A DNA stretch of 64,000 nucleotides, from NCBI GenBank assembly GCA_004211435.1, contig SECS01000012.1:1-64000 (forward strand), read 5' to 3'. Below are positions 10,677 to 20,815 of this stretch, one piece after another. Under the pieces are notes generated by a model. That model was given only the letters and a program-made list of their open reading frames with translations. It made no database searches and was not told the origin of the DNA. The stretch's first letter is position 1. Each line of letters begins with the position of its first letter. The translations under genes and the position numbers were made by a program. The DNA is from Novosphingobium sp. GTDB lineage: Bacteria; Pseudomonadota; Alphaproteobacteria; Sphingomonadales; Sphingomonadaceae.

Positions 10677-11624
10677 ATGAACGACCTCTCCAGCGTCCCC
10701 CCGCAGCGACCCGATGGGCAGCCCGAACGCCAGCGCAAGCCCGACTGGATCCGCGTCAAGGCCCCGACCTCCAAAGGCTATGGCGAAACGCGCCAGCTCA
10801 TGCGTGATCTGGGCCTCAACACGGTCTGCGAGGAAGCCGCCTGTCCGAACATCGGCGAGTGCTGGACCAAGAAGCACGCCACGGTGATGATCCTGGGCGA
10901 CGTCTGCACGCGCGCCTGCGCCTTCTGCAACGTCAAGACCGGCATGCCGCGCAAGGTCGATGCCAGCGAGCCCGAACACGTCGCCGAGGCGGCGGCCAAG
11001 ATGGGGCTCGAGCATATCGTCATCACCTCGGTCGATCGCGACGATCTGCCCGACGGTGGCGCCAGCCAGTTCGTCAAGGTGATCGAGGCGCTGCGTCGCA
11101 TGACGCCGAGCACCACGATCGAGATTCTGACGCCAGACTTCCGCAACAAGATGCAGGCTGCGGTCGAGGCGATCGTCACCGCGCGCCCCGACGTCTACAA
11201 CCACAACCTCGAGACCGTGCCGCGGCTCTATCCGACGATCCGCCCGGGCGCGCGCTACTATGCCTCGCTGCGGTTGCTCGAGCAGGTCAAGCGCCACGAT
11301 CCGTCGATCTTCACCAAGTCCGGCGTCATGCTCGGGCTCGGCGAGGAGCGGCTCGAGGTCCACCAGGTCATGGACGACATGCGCTGCGCCGACATCGACT
11401 TCCTGACGATGGGCCAGTACCTGCAGCCGACCCAGCGTCACGCCAAGGTCATGGAATTCGTCACGCCGCAGGCCTTCGGCGCCTATGGCGCGATCGCCCG
11501 CTCGAAGGGCTTCCTCCAGGTCGCGGCCAGCCCGCTCACCCGATCGAGCTATCACGCGGGCGACGATTTCCGCCAGATGCGCGCCGCGCGCGAAGCGCAA
11601 CTGGCCAAGACGCGTATCGTCTGA
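10677..11624 (+). CDS. lipA: Lipoyl synthase
   Basis: Radical-SAM enzyme that inserts two sulfurs into protein-bound octanoyl groups to make lipoyl cofactor, as needed by the PdhB and E2 lipoyl domains in this window. 315 residues. The auxiliary 4Fe-4S cluster cysteines are Cys51, Cys56 and Cys62 ([12 protein letters not shown]). The radical-SAM CxxxCxxC is Cys77, Cys81 and Cys84 (CTRACAFC). RSSYHA near the C-terminus carries the conserved RSSY serine. The stop TGA overlaps the next ATG by one base. Confidence 0.97.
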   Translation: MNDLSSVPPQRPDGQPERQRKPDWIRVKAPTSKGYGETRQLMRDLGLNTVCEEAACPNIGECWTKKHATVMILGDVCTRACAFCNVKTGMPRKVDASEPEHVAEAAAKMGLEHIVITSVDRDDLPDGGASQFVKVIEALRRMTPSTTIEILTPDFRNKMQAAVEAIVTARPDVYNHNLETVPRLYPTIRPGARYYASLRLLEQVKRHDPSIFTKSGVMLGLGEERLEVHQVMDDMRCADIDFLTMGQYLQPTQRHAKVMEFVTPQAFGAYGAIARSKGFLQVAASPLTRSSYHAGDDFRQMRAAREAQLAKTRIV

Positions 11625-12079
11625 TGCCCGGCATCCACGAAGTCCGGCAGCTCCCCTACAGCGCGGAGCAGATGTTCGATCTCGTCGCCGACGTCGGGCG
11701 CTATCCCGAATTCCTGCCGTGGATCATGGCGACGCGGGTGCGCTCGGACGACGGCACCGAGATGGTCGCCGACATGCTGATCGGCTTCTCGGCGATCCGC
11801 GAGAAGTTCACCTCGCGCGTCGAGAAGAACCGTCCTGGCGAACTGCGCGTGCATTATATAGACGGGCCTTTGCGCGATCTCGACAACCGCTGGCAGTTCC
11901 GCGCGCTGGGGCCGAGCGGGTGCGAGGTCGATTTCTCGGTGCAGTTCACCTTCCGCAACGCGCTGTTCGAGAAGCTGGCCGGCCAGTACCTCGACCGTGC
12001 CTTCCGCAAGATGGTCGCCGCCTTCGAGACGCGAGCGGCCGTGCTCTACGGCGACGCCGGCACGACCAGCGCCGCCTGA
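11624..12079 (+). CDS. COQ10/RatA-type START-domain protein
   Basis: A 151-residue polyketide cyclase/START-domain protein (SRPBCC fold). The segment LVADVGRYPEFLPW and the ending FETRAAVLYG match the family of mitochondrial Coq10 and bacterial RatA. Coq10 binds and delivers ubiquinone; RatA is described as a ribosome-associated toxin in E. coli. In alphaproteobacteria the ubiquinone-binding role is the better guess, but the sequence alone does not decide. Start overlaps the lipA stop (TGATG), so the two are coupled. Confidence 0.88.
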   Translation: MPGIHEVRQLPYSAEQMFDLVADVGRYPEFLPWIMATRVRSDDGTEMVADMLIGFSAIREKFTSRVEKNRPGELRVHYIDGPLRDLDNRWQFRALGPSGCEVDFSVQFTFRNALFEKLAGQYLDRAFRKMVAAFETRAAVLYGDAGTTSAA

Positions 12080-12095
12080 CCCTTACGTAAATTCA

Positions 12096-12614
12096 CTACT
12101 TTTCGGTCGGCGGCTCGGGCAACAGCAGTTCGAGCGCGACGATTGTCGCCTGGCGGCGCACCGCGGCACGGCTCGATCCGTCGAGCTGGCGTTCCTCGGC
12201 GTTGACCTCCTCGCTGCCGCGCACCGCGCGCGCGAAGACCACGGTACCTACCGGCTTCATCTCGCTGCCGCCGTCGGGGCCGGCGATGCCGCTGATCGCC
12301 ACGGCGACGTCGGCGCCAGAGTGCTTGAGCGCACCCTGGGCCATGGCCCAGGCGGTCGCGACCGAGACTGCGCCGAAGGTGTCGAGAATGTCGCCGGCGA
12401 CGCCCAGCGTCTCGCGCTTGGACTCGTTCGAATAGGTTACGAAGCCGCGGTCGAGCACGGCAGACGAGCCGGCGATCTCGGTGATCGCGGCGCTGACCAG
12501 TCCACCGGTGCAGCTCTCGGCCAACGCGACCGTGCGGCCGGCGGCCACGTTTTCGGCCACCACCCGGCGTGCGAGTTCGACGATGTCGTCGGGAAGCAGG
12601 CTGTCGCTCATCAT
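12096..12614 (-). CDS. pncC: Nicotinamide-nucleotide amidase (CinA C-terminal domain protein)
   Basis: Stand-alone CinA C-terminal domain, 172 residues, which deamidates nicotinamide mononucleotide to nicotinate mononucleotide in NAD recycling. The nucleophile loop ALAESCTGGLVSAAIT and the GIAGPDGGSEMKPVGTV motif are clear. There is no N-terminal MoaB-like domain. The first ATG overlaps the upstream stop as ATGA, with a second in-frame ATG just after it. Last gene of the ispDF run; it converges on the COQ10-type gene. Confidence 0.92.
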   Translation of the reverse strand: MMSDSLLPDDIVELARRVVAENVAAGRTVALAESCTGGLVSAAITEIAGSSAVLDRGFVTYSNESKRETLGVAGDILDTFGAVSVATAWAMAQGALKHSGADVAVAISGIAGPDGGSEMKPVGTVVFARAVRGSEEVNAEERQLDGSSRAAVRRQATIVALELLLPEPPTEK

Positions 12615-13138
12615 AGTGTCTCCCGCGGGCAGCTGCGCATCTTGCTATCCTTGCGTGCGACGGCGCTCAGGATCGTCGCGAGCAGGTTGACCGTCTGCTC
12701 CGCATTGAGCGGAGCGAGTGCCTCGGTGATGTCGTTGACCTCGCCGCAGGACGCGGGGCTGATCGAAATCTTCATCTTCTCGCTCATTGCCGCGTCGACG
12801 ATAGGCCGCAGGGCCTTGTCCGAAAGGCTGGCGAACCGCTTCTCGTCGGCGCTGCCGCGGCTCATCTTGAGAAAGGCGGCCTTGGCGATGGGCCAGTTGC
12901 GCGTCTTCGCATCGGAAAGCTGGCTGGCGAGGCGCGGCAGTCCCGCGCGCAGATAGGCATCGGTCGGCAGGTGTGCTGCGCAGTTGCTGGTCACTTCCGT
13001 GATCACCTCAGGCAGAAAATAGCCGATCATCCCGCGCATCTCCGCCGGCGCTATGCAGGCGGGGGCCGGCGCGGCCTGGGCCGAAGCCGTCGAAATCAGC
13101 GCAAGGGCCGCGATGAGCGGACGAGCATGGCGATACAT
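12611..13138 (-). CDS. Secreted four-cysteine protein, paralogue of its upstream neighbour
   Basis: I do not recognise a named family. 175 residues with a signal peptide (LIAALALISTASAQAAPAPA). The mature protein is mostly helical with four cysteines (28, 53, 131, 170). The upstream gene at 13156-13695 has cysteines at matching spacing (29, 54, 134, 177) and shares the W-P-x-AKAAFLK block and a CGxxxxxxxxLAPL stretch, so the pair arose by tandem duplication. Probably two disulfides in the periplasm. Its stop overlaps the pncC start, and 17 bases separate the two paralogues. Confidence 0.75.
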   Translation of the reverse strand: MYRHARPLIAALALISTASAQAAPAPACIAPAEMRGMIGYFLPEVITEVTSNCAAHLPTDAYLRAGLPRLASQLSDAKTRNWPIAKAAFLKMSRGSADEKRFASLSDKALRPIVDAAMSEKMKISISPASCGEVNDITEALAPLNAEQTVNLLATILSAVARKDSKMRSCPRETL

Positions 13139-13155
13139 GACGTGCGTTCCGGCGA

Positions 13156-13695
13156 TCAGGCGGCGCAGATGTTGATCGCGCCGAGCTTGGCACGTCCGCT
13201 CTTCGCGCCGAGCCCGACCGCGAGTGCGATCAGTTCGGCAGTGTTTTGCGCGGGCAGCGGCGCAAGCAGGCCGATCAGCCGGTCGATCGATCCGCAGCGG
13301 TCGAGCGGGACCTGCTGGCTGACCATGCCGGCAAGCAGCGGATCGAGCATCTGCTGCAGTGAGGCGTCGGGCATCGTGCGGATCAGTTCGTCGGCCTGCG
13401 GGTTGATCGTCGGGCTCAGCTTGAGGAAGGCCGCCTTGGCACGGGGCCAGGCTGCGGGCCGGCGCTCGGCATAGCGCTGTGCGAGCTGCGCGCCCTGTCG
13501 TGGCAGATAGGCATTGGCGCCGAGCGTCGAGGTGCAACGCTGGGTCGTGCCGTTGATCATGCTCGGCAGGGCATATTCGGCGAGGGCGGTGAACTCGCCC
13601 GGCGAGAGGCAGGGCGGCTCTGCCGCCTGCGCGAGCGCGGGCGTCAGTGTCAGCGCGGCTGCGGCGATGGCTGTGAAACGACGCATCGGGATCAT
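13156..13695 (-). CDS. Secreted four-cysteine protein, second paralogue
   Basis: 179 residues, function unknown. The signal peptide is [19 protein letters not shown] with cleavage near AQAAE. Cysteines 29, 54, 134 and 177 align with those of the downstream paralogue, as does the block WPRAKAAFLKLS. I take the first ATG (13695) because it overlaps the ispDF stop as ATGA; a second start at 13686 (MRRF) would give an equally good signal peptide. Both paralogues are probably expressed with ispDF. Confidence 0.75.
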   Translation of the reverse strand: MIPMRRFTAIAAAALTLTPALAQAAEPPCLSPGEFTALAEYALPSMINGTTQRCTSTLGANAYLPRQGAQLAQRYAERRPAAWPRAKAAFLKLSPTINPQADELIRTMPDASLQQMLDPLLAGMVSQQVPLDRCGSIDRLIGLLAPLPAQNTAELIALAVGLGAKSGRAKLGAINICAA

Positions 13696-14843
13696 CCTTC
13701 CATTCGCACGAGGCAGGCGACCGCCTGCGCGGCAATCCCTTCGCCGCGGCCGGTGAAGCCGAGCTTCTCAGTCGTCGTGGCCTTGACGCTTACCGCGCCG
13801 ATGTCAACGCCGAGCAATTCGGCCAGCCGCGCGCGCATCGGCTCGCGATGGGGCCCGATCTTCGGCGCTTCGCATATGATGGTAACGTCGACATTGCCCA
13901 CCGCGTAGCCCGCTTCGCCGACGAGCGAGACGGCATGGGCCAGGAATCGGTCGGACGAGACCCCGCGCCATTGCGGATCGCTTGGCGGGAAGTGCTGGCC
14001 GATATCCCCAGCGCCGATCGCGCCGAGCAGAGCATCGACGAGCGCGTGGATCGCGACGTCGGCGTCGCTGTGGCCGGCGAGCCCCTGATGGTGATCGATA
14101 CGAATGCCGTTGAGCCACAGCGCCTCGCCGTCTTCCAGGCGGTGGACGTCGTAACCCGTGCCGATCCGTACCGGTGGGAGGCTGGTCGGGAAGTCCGAGG
14201 CAAAGGTCAGCTTGTGCAGGGCTTCGTCTCCTTCGACCAGCGTGATGGCAATACCCGCAGCCTGGGCGACCTGCGCATCGTCGCCGGCATCGGGCGCGCC
14301 GGTCCACGATCGGTGCGCGGCGAGGATGTCGGGATAGCGGAAGGCCTGCGGAGTCTGCACCCGCCGCACGGCGGCGCGATCGGCGGGCTGTCCCATCATG
14401 ACACCAGAGACATGGGTGAGACTGTCCACCACGGACAAGACGGGAATGGCGCCTGCATGATCGGCCAGGGCTTCCCGCAAACGCCCGATGACCGGGGCTT
14501 TTAGCTGTGGCCGCGCGGCGTCATGGATGAGGACAAGCGCGGGATCGGCGGCTTCGAGCGCCTCGAGCCCGAGCCGCACCGATTCCTGTCGCGTCTGTCC
14601 CCCGGTTACCAGTAGGACGTCGAGCCCGGACAGCGCGGTTTCAGCCTGTTCTTCGGCGTTCTGAGGAATCACGACCACGACGGGCGAGACATCGGCCGCC
14701 AGAAGGGCCTCGGCCGAGTGGCGAACCACCGGCTTGCCGCGCCAGGGCGCGAACTGCTTGGGGAGTGGCTGACCCGCACGCAGCCCGGCGCCGGCGGCGA
14801 CGATCACGGCAGCAGTGGGGCGGAATTCCTCGCTTGCGGACAT
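13692..14843 (-). CDS. ispDF: Bifunctional IspD/IspF of the MEP isoprenoid pathway
   Basis: Fusion of 2-C-methyl-D-erythritol 4-phosphate cytidylyltransferase and 2-C-methyl-D-erythritol 2,4-cyclodiphosphate synthase, 383 residues. The IspD half (about residues 10-225) has the CTP loop [17 protein letters not shown] and the LIHDAARP motif. The IspF half (about 226-383) begins [11 protein letters not shown], with the zinc ligands Asp and His in GYDVH, then LAGHSDADV and [15 protein letters not shown]. The fusion is common in alphaproteobacteria. Divergent from dusB. Confidence 0.97.
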   Translation of the reverse strand: MSASEEFRPTAAVIVAAGAGLRAGQPLPKQFAPWRGKPVVRHSAEALLAADVSPVVVVIPQNAEEQAETALSGLDVLLVTGGQTRQESVRLGLEALEAADPALVLIHDAARPQLKAPVIGRLREALADHAGAIPVLSVVDSLTHVSGVMMGQPADRAAVRRVQTPQAFRYPDILAAHRSWTGAPDAGDDAQVAQAAGIAITLVEGDEALHKLTFASDFPTSLPPVRIGTGYDVHRLEDGEALWLNGIRIDHHQGLAGHSDADVAIHALVDALLGAIGAGDIGQHFPPSDPQWRGVSSDRFLAHAVSLVGEAGYAVGNVDVTIICEAPKIGPHREPMRARLAELLGVDIGAVSVKATTTEKLGFTGRGEGIAAQAVACLVRMEG

Positions 14844-14917
14844 GGCCGGCGGGTAGAGGCTTGCCGCGGCGAGAGCAATTCCCTATGTGCTGCCTGTTTT
14901 TTAGGCAGGTACACGCT

Positions 14918-15943
14918 TTGCTCCCGACACCGCCCGTTCTGAAGCCGATTTCGGTCGGTCCCGTCACCGTCGATTGCCCGGTGATCCTGGCGCCGATGAC
15001 CGGCGTCACCGATCTGCCGTTCCGCAAGCTCGTGCGGCGCTTCGGCTCGGGGCTCAACGTGACCGAGATGATCGCCTCGCCCGCGGCGATCCGCGAGACG
15101 CGCCAGTCGATCCAGAAGGCCGCCTGGGACGCGATCGAAGAGCCCGTGTCGATGCAGCTCGTCGGCTGCACCCCGCACGAGATGGCCGAGGCCGCCAAGC
15201 TTTCCGAGCAGAAGGGCGCCGCGATCATCGACATCAACATGGGATGCCCCGTGCGCAAGGTGACCAGCGGCGATGCCGGCTCGGCGCTGATGCGCGATCT
15301 GCCGCTGGCGACGCGACTGATCGAAGCGACGGTCAAGGCCGTGTCGGTGCCGGTCACGGTCAAGATGCGCATGGGCTGGTGCCACGACAGCCTCAACGCC
15401 CCCGAACTCGCGCATATCGCGCAGGATCTGGGCGCCAAGCTGATCACGGTCCACGGTCGCACGCGCAACCAGATGTACAAGGGCGAGGCCGACTGGGCCT
15501 TCGTGCGCAAGGTCAAGGATGCGGTCTCGCTGCCGGTGATCGTCAACGGCGACATCTGCACGATCGAGGACGCCGCCAGGGCGCTCGACCAGTCGGGCGC
15601 CGACGGGCTGATGATCGGGCGGGGCGCCTACGGCAAACCCTGGCTGCTCGGCCAGGTCATGCATTGGCTGCGCACGGGCGCTGCGGTGGCCGACCCGACG
15701 CTGGCGGAACAGTACGCACTGATCCTCGAGCACTACGAGGGAATGCTGGCGCACTATGGCGCCGACACGGGCGTCAAGATGGCGCGCAAGCACCTCGGCT
15801 GGTACACGAAGGGCCTGCCGGGTTCGGCCGAATTCCGCAACAAGGTCAACTTCGTCGACGACGCGGCCGAGGTCGTGCGCATGCTCGGAGAATTCTACGG
15901 CCCGCTGCTCGATCGCCCCCTCGTCCAGCAACAGGCGGCATGA
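14918..15943 (+). CDS. dusB: tRNA-dihydrouridine synthase, NifR3/DusB type
   Basis: FMN-dependent enzyme that reduces uridine in tRNA D-loops. Family blocks are [30 protein letters not shown] (catalytic Cys), [21 protein letters not shown] and [11 protein letters not shown]. The start is uncertain. I favour TTG 14918 ([13 protein letters not shown]), preceded by a purine-rich ggcagg; the nearest in-frame ATG is 14885, which would add [11 protein letters not shown], not a family feature. In alphaproteobacteria this nifR3 gene classically heads the ntrBC operon; here the stop overlaps the ntrB start as ATGA. Confidence 0.93.
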   Translation: MLPTPPVLKPISVGPVTVDCPVILAPMTGVTDLPFRKLVRRFGSGLNVTEMIASPAAIRETRQSIQKAAWDAIEEPVSMQLVGCTPHEMAEAAKLSEQKGAAIIDINMGCPVRKVTSGDAGSALMRDLPLATRLIEATVKAVSVPVTVKMRMGWCHDSLNAPELAHIAQDLGAKLITVHGRTRNQMYKGEADWAFVRKVKDAVSLPVIVNGDICTIEDAARALDQSGADGLMIGRGAYGKPWLLGQVMHWLRTGAAVADPTLAEQYALILEHYEGMLAHYGADTGVKMARKHLGWYTKGLPGSAEFRNKVNFVDDAAEVVRMLGEFYGPLLDRPLVQQQAA

Positions 15944-17073
15944 GCCCTAACGAGGCGCTCGTCGGAGGGGCGCCGGACGCCTATCGCCAGCTCGCGAGCC
16001 TGCCGCTGGCGATCGTCATGCTGGCGCCGGGGCTCGAGATCGCCGCAGCGAATCCCGCAGCCGAGCAATTCTTCGGCCAGAGCCTGCGCCGTCTGGTCGG
16101 CCGCTGCCTGACCGACCTGCTCGATTTCGAGCCGCACCTCGTAACCCGCATAAACGACAGCGAGACACCGGTTTCTGCGCGCGAGGTCAACGTCGTTGTC
16201 CCGGGACATGGCTCGCGACAGTTGGACGTCACGGTCACCCCGATCGTCGATGAGCCGGGCTGGCAGATGGTGACCTTGCACGACACCAATGCCGAAGCTC
16301 TGGGCGAGGCGGCAGGCGGCGCCGACAATACCGTTCTGCGCGCGCCCGAGATCCTCGCCCACGAAATCAAGAATCCGCTCGCGGGAATCCGCGGTGCGGC
16401 GCAGTTGCTGGGCCGCAAGGTCGGCGACAAGGAGCGCGCCCTGACCACGCTGATCGCCGATGAGGTCGATCGGATCGCCAAGCTTATCGATGAAATGCAG
16501 ACGCTTAGTCGCCAAACTTTGGCACCGGTCGAGCCCTGCAATCTCCACGAGGCAGCGCGGCGCGCCGTGGCCGTCATGGATGCTGCCGGAGGGAAGGGCG
16601 CGCGGATCGAGGAGGAATTCGACCCCTCGCTGCCGCCCGTGCTCGGCTCGCCCGACGGCCTGGTCCAGGTGCTGATCAACCTGATCGCGAACGCGCGGGA
16701 AGCCTCGAGTGGCGCGGCCAAGCCGCGGGTCATCGTCCGGACACGCTTCGCCAGCGGTCTCCAGCTCCATTCGAGCCATTCGGGCAAGCCCGTGCGGCTG
16801 CCGATCGAGCTGCGTGTCAGCGACAACGGCCCGGGCGTCGATCCGGCAATGCGCGAACACATCTTCGATCCCTTTGTGACCACGAAAAAGACGGGGCAGG
16901 GGTTGGGCCTGGCGCTGGTGCGCAAGCTCGTGCGCGACATGAACGGCCGGATCAGCCACGAACGCGACGACGCCAAGGGCTGGACGCACTTCCGCCTGCA
17001 TCTGCCGCTGGCCAGCGAGCCGCGTGGTAGGCGTCGAGAGAGCATGAACCGCGAGGGAGGTGAGGGCAAATGA
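15940..17073 (+). CDS. ntrB: Nitrogen regulation sensor histidine kinase NtrB
   Basis: Cytoplasmic sensor kinase that phosphorylates or dephosphorylates NtrC according to nitrogen status via PII; 377 residues. There is a PAS domain at about 20-110, then the phospho-acceptor His in [20 protein letters not shown], the N box ([12 protein letters not shown]), G1 (DNGPGVD), the F box ([18 protein letters not shown]) and G2. No transmembrane segments. Overlaps dusB and ntrC by ATGA junctions at both ends, so all three are co-translated. Confidence 0.95.
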   Translation: MSPNEALVGGAPDAYRQLASLPLAIVMLAPGLEIAAANPAAEQFFGQSLRRLVGRCLTDLLDFEPHLVTRINDSETPVSAREVNVVVPGHGSRQLDVTVTPIVDEPGWQMVTLHDTNAEALGEAAGGADNTVLRAPEILAHEIKNPLAGIRGAAQLLGRKVGDKERALTTLIADEVDRIAKLIDEMQTLSRQTLAPVEPCNLHEAARRAVAVMDAAGGKGARIEEEFDPSLPPVLGSPDGLVQVLINLIANAREASSGAAKPRVIVRTRFASGLQLHSSHSGKPVRLPIELRVSDNGPGVDPAMREHIFDPFVTTKKTGQGLGLALVRKLVRDMNGRISHERDDAKGWTHFRLHLPLASEPRGRRRESMNREGGEGK

Positions 17074-18485
17074 CCGTTCTGCTCGTCGAGGACGATGCCT
17101 CGATCGCGATCGTCATCACCGCCGCGCTCGAGGCCGAGGGTTTCGAGGTTGTGCACTGCGAGACGATTGGCGCACGCGACAATTTGCTTGCCGAGCACCG
17201 GTTTTCGGCGCTTGTCACCGATGTCATGCTGCCGGACGGCGACGGGATCGAAACGCTGGGTGCGGTCCACGAGCGCTTCCCCGCCATGCCGATCATCATT
17301 CTGTCGGCGCAGAACACGCTCGATACGGCGGTGCGTGCCAGCGACACGGGCGCTTTCGAATATTTCCCCAAGCCTTTCGACATCGACGAACTCGCGCGGA
17401 CCGTCCGTCAGGCGGTCGGTGCAGGGGCGGCTTCACCCGAAAGCGTCGAGGATGCTGCGATCGGCGAGGGGCTGCCTCTGGTGGGCCGCAGTGCGGCGAT
17501 GCAGACCGTTTATCGCATGATCACGCGGGTCCTGCGCAACGACCTGACCGTATTGATCCTCGGCGAATCCGGCACGGGCAAGGAATTGGTGGCCGAGGCG
17601 ATCCACCAACTGGGCGGTCGGCGCGACGGGCCTTTCGTCGCGGTCAACACCGCCGCGATCCCCGCCGAACTCATCGAATCCGAGCTTTTCGGCCACGAAA
17701 AGGGCGCTTTCACCGGCGCCGTGGCGCGTCACCTCGGCAAGTTCGAACAAGCTGAGGGCGGCACGCTGTTTCTCGACGAGATCGGCGATATGCCGATGCA
17801 GGCGCAGACGCGGCTGCTGCGCGCGCTGCAGTCAGGCTCGATCCGCCGCGTCGGCGGCCGCGAGGAGGTCAAGGTCGACGCCCGCATCGTCGCGGCCACC
17901 AACAAGGATCTCGAACCGCTGATCGCCGCAGGCCAGTTTCGCGAGGATCTCTACTATCGGCTCAACGTCGTCCCGATCACCTTACCCGCGCTGCGCGAAC
18001 GGACCGACGACATTCCGGCCCTGGCGCGGCATTTCCTCAAGGCCGCTGCTACCGAGGGGCTTCCCCGCCGCCAGCTGTCGGGCGACGCCGCCGATCTGCT
18101 CAGCCGTCAGTCGTGGCGCGGAAACGTCCGGGAACTGCGCAATTTCGTATATCGCCTGGCGCTGTTGGCGCGCGAGGACACGATCGACGCCGCCAATCTC
18201 AAGCCGCTGCTCGATCAGATGCGTCCCGCGCCAGCCGAGCCGGGCGAGGGCGGTGCGATTGACACCGCGGTCAGTCGTTGGCTCGCCGAAGTACGCCCGG
18301 CGTCAGGAACCGTCTACGACGCCGCGCTGGCCGCTTTCGAACGCCCGCTTTTCGCGGAAATTCTGCGGGAAACCGGTGGCAATCAGGTCCGCGCAGCGCA
18401 GCAACTCGGCATCAATCGCAACACCTTGCGCAAGCGGCTCGGCGAACTGGCCCTCGATCCCGAAGAATTCGCCCGGCGCGGCTGA
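17070..18485 (+). CDS. ntrC: Nitrogen regulation response regulator NtrC (sigma-54 activator)
   Basis: Activates sigma-54 promoters under nitrogen limitation; 471 residues. Receiver domain (phospho-acceptor Asp in ALVTDVMLPDGDG), AAA+ domain with Walker A GESGTGKE, the sigma-54 contact loop GAFTGA intact near residues 212-217, Walker B GGTLFLDEIGDMP, and a C-terminal Fis-type helix-turn-helix (NQVRAAQQLGINRNTLRKRL). Coupled to ntrB by ATGA. The 76-base gap to ntrY contains a short hairpin (TTGCC/GGCAA, 18522-18535). Confidence 0.96.
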   Translation: MTVLLVEDDASIAIVITAALEAEGFEVVHCETIGARDNLLAEHRFSALVTDVMLPDGDGIETLGAVHERFPAMPIIILSAQNTLDTAVRASDTGAFEYFPKPFDIDELARTVRQAVGAGAASPESVEDAAIGEGLPLVGRSAAMQTVYRMITRVLRNDLTVLILGESGTGKELVAEAIHQLGGRRDGPFVAVNTAAIPAELIESELFGHEKGAFTGAVARHLGKFEQAEGGTLFLDEIGDMPMQAQTRLLRALQSGSIRRVGGREEVKVDARIVAATNKDLEPLIAAGQFREDLYYRLNVVPITLPALRERTDDIPALARHFLKAAATEGLPRRQLSGDAADLLSRQSWRGNVRELRNFVYRLALLAREDTIDAANLKPLLDQMRPAPAEPGEGGAIDTAVSRWLAEVRPASGTVYDAALAAFERPLFAEILRETGGNQVRAAQQLGINRNTLRKRLGELALDPEEFARRG

Positions 18486-18561
18486 TCCGGTCGGCGTTTG
18501 CGCCCCATCGGTGGAAAACACTCTTGCCGCGGGGCAACAGTAGTGTTGTAAGGTTGCAACG

Positions 18562-20790
18562 ATGACCGCCGAACCATCCTCGCGCAATCGGCCTTGGCAG
18601 CGTCTGTGGCGGCGTGCCCAGGTCGCAGCGCGCCGCGCGAACTTCTTCGCGGTGATGGAAGTCGTTTCGGTCGTCGCATTCCTCATCATGACCGTGACGA
18701 CCTGGATCGCGTTGGAATCCCAGGCGAAAAAGGGGCAATTGCTGCCGTCGGATCTGACGGCGACGCTCTTGATCGGCACTCTGGTGCCCGCCATGGCCAT
18801 TCTGGTGCTGATCGGCCGCCGTATGGCCCTCAGACGGGCCGCAGAGACGATCGGCGGTACCGGGCGCATGCACGTGCGTCTGGTCTTCATTTTTTCGCTC
18901 ATAGCCGCCGTGCCGACGCTTCTCGTCGTCGTCTTTGCCTCCTGGCTGTTCCAATCGGGCGTCGAATTCTGGTTTTCTGACAATTCGCGCGGATTGCTCG
19001 AAAACGCCAACAAGCTCGCACGCGGCTATTACGAGCAGACGCAGCGCGATGTCGGCTACGAATCGGTGGCCATGGCCGAGGATATGCGCGTCTTCCTCAG
19101 CGCCGAATCCACCGCCAGCCGCACGTTTGCGGAATTTTATTCGTATCAGGTGGTCAACCGGAAGCTCAACGAGTCCGCCATCGTCCAGAAAGGTGCTGAC
19201 GGCGAACTGCGCACCGCCGCGATCGTCGATCCCGAAGGCAACAACCAGCGTCCGCGCATCAGCCCCGACGTCCTGCGTCGGATCGATGGCGGCGAAGCGA
19301 TGGTGATCAACGCCAACGCCAACAAGATCGAGGCTGTGACACCGATAGACAGGCGCGCCGGGATCTATCTCTACACGGCCAGAAGCTCGGATTTGTTGGC
19401 TTTTACCCAGGGACAACGCGCGCAGAACATCGTGCGCGCCTACGAGGTGCTGACGAGCCGGGCGAGGGTGCTCCAGTTGCGCTTCAACGTCGCGCTGTTC
19501 GGGGCGTCGCTGGCGCTCGTGGGGCTTTCGATCTGGTTCGGGCTGCGTTTCGCCGATCGCCAGGTGAAGCCGCTCTACGAACTCGTGGACGCGGCCAGAC
19601 GCGTGGGTGCGGGCAATTATGCGCTGCGCGTCGAGGGGCGCACCGGTCCCGACGAGATCGGCCTGCTCAACCGCGCGTTCAACCGCATGAGCGCGCAGAT
19701 CGAGCGGCAGACGCAGGATCTGGTGTCGGCCAACGAGCAGCTCCAGGAACGTCGCGCCTTCATGGAGGCCGTGCTGGAATCGGTCACGGCGGGTATCGTC
19801 GCGCTCGACGAGGCCGGGAACGTGCTGCTGATGAACAGCACGGCGCAGAAGCTGCTGTTCGAAAGTGCCGCGCCCGGCCCGCTGGGGCTTTCGCTGGCCG
19901 AAATCGCCCCGCAGCTCGCAAGCGTCGTGGAATCGGAACTGTCCAGCGGTATCATCCAGTATGCCAAGGGCGGCGACCTGCTGACTCTCGCGGTCAAGGT
20001 CAGCCGCGACGCGCGCGGCCCCGTGGTCACTTTCGAGGACATCACCCGCCAGTTGCTCGATCAGCGCCAGGCCGCTTGGTCCGACGTCGCTCGGCGCATC
20101 GCCCACGAGATCAAGAACCCGTTGACGCCGATCCAGCTCGCCACCGAGCGGCTCAATCGCCGCTATGGCAAGCAGATCGAGACCGATCGGCCGCTGTTCG
20201 AGGAACTCACCGCCACGATCATCCGACAAGTCGGCGATCTGCGGAAGATGGTCGACGAGTTTTCGTCCTTCGCGCGGCTGCCCAAGCCGGTTTTCCGCTC
20301 CGAGGATCCGGTCGCCCTCGCGCGGCAGGCGCTGTTCCTCCAGGAAGTGTCGCGGCCGGACATCGATTTCCGCTTTTCGGCGGAAGACGCGATCACCACC
20401 ATCGCCTGCGATCGCCACCAGTTCGGTCAGGCGATGACCAATGTCCTCAAGAACGCCGTCGAGGCGATCGAAGCCAAGGCCAAGGCCGAAAGCGCCGATT
20501 TCCGGGGCATGATCGCGGTTACCATGGCGAATGTCCGCGAGACAGTCGTCGTGGCGATCGAGGACAACGGCATCGGCTTGCCGCAGGATCGCGAGCGGAT
20601 CATCGAGCCCTATGTGACCACGCGCGAGAAGGGGACTGGTCTCGGCCTCGCGATCGTCAACAAGATCGTCGAAGAGCATGGCGGCGACATGAGCTTCACC
20701 GCGATCGAAGGGGGTGGGGGCACTCGCGTGACGATGAGATTTGCTTGCGATCCGCTGGCCCAGCGGCGCGGATCGGAGGCGGCAGAATGA
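18562..20790 (+). CDS. ntrY: Nitrogen regulation membrane sensor histidine kinase NtrY
   Basis: Membrane histidine kinase paired with NtrX; 742 residues. Three hydrophobic segments lie in the first 126 residues, followed by an extracytoplasmic region of about 180 residues and a fourth transmembrane segment near 305-327. Then come HAMP (DRQVKPLYELVDAARRVGAGNY), PAS (about 400-500), the phospho-acceptor His in [22 protein letters not shown], and a HATPase domain (NVLKNAVEAIE, EDNGIGLP, GTGLGLAIV). The four-segment layout is standard for NtrY. Its own promoter in the 76-base gap is possible. Confidence 0.95.
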   Translation: MTAEPSSRNRPWQRLWRRAQVAARRANFFAVMEVVSVVAFLIMTVTTWIALESQAKKGQLLPSDLTATLLIGTLVPAMAILVLIGRRMALRRAAETIGGTGRMHVRLVFIFSLIAAVPTLLVVVFASWLFQSGVEFWFSDNSRGLLENANKLARGYYEQTQRDVGYESVAMAEDMRVFLSAESTASRTFAEFYSYQVVNRKLNESAIVQKGADGELRTAAIVDPEGNNQRPRISPDVLRRIDGGEAMVINANANKIEAVTPIDRRAGIYLYTARSSDLLAFTQGQRAQNIVRAYEVLTSRARVLQLRFNVALFGASLALVGLSIWFGLRFADRQVKPLYELVDAARRVGAGNYALRVEGRTGPDEIGLLNRAFNRMSAQIERQTQDLVSANEQLQERRAFMEAVLESVTAGIVALDEAGNVLLMNSTAQKLLFESAAPGPLGLSLAEIAPQLASVVESELSSGIIQYAKGGDLLTLAVKVSRDARGPVVTFEDITRQLLDQRQAAWSDVARRIAHEIKNPLTPIQLATERLNRRYGKQIETDRPLFEELTATIIRQVGDLRKMVDEFSSFARLPKPVFRSEDPVALARQALFLQEVSRPDIDFRFSAEDAITTIACDRHQFGQAMTNVLKNAVEAIEAKAKAESADFRGMIAVTMANVRETVVVAIEDNGIGLPQDRERIIEPYVTTREKGTGLGLAIVNKIVEEHGGDMSFTAIEGGGGTRVTMRFACDPLAQRRGSEAAE

Positions 20791-20815
20791 ATATTTACAA
20801 GCACTTGGAGGAATC

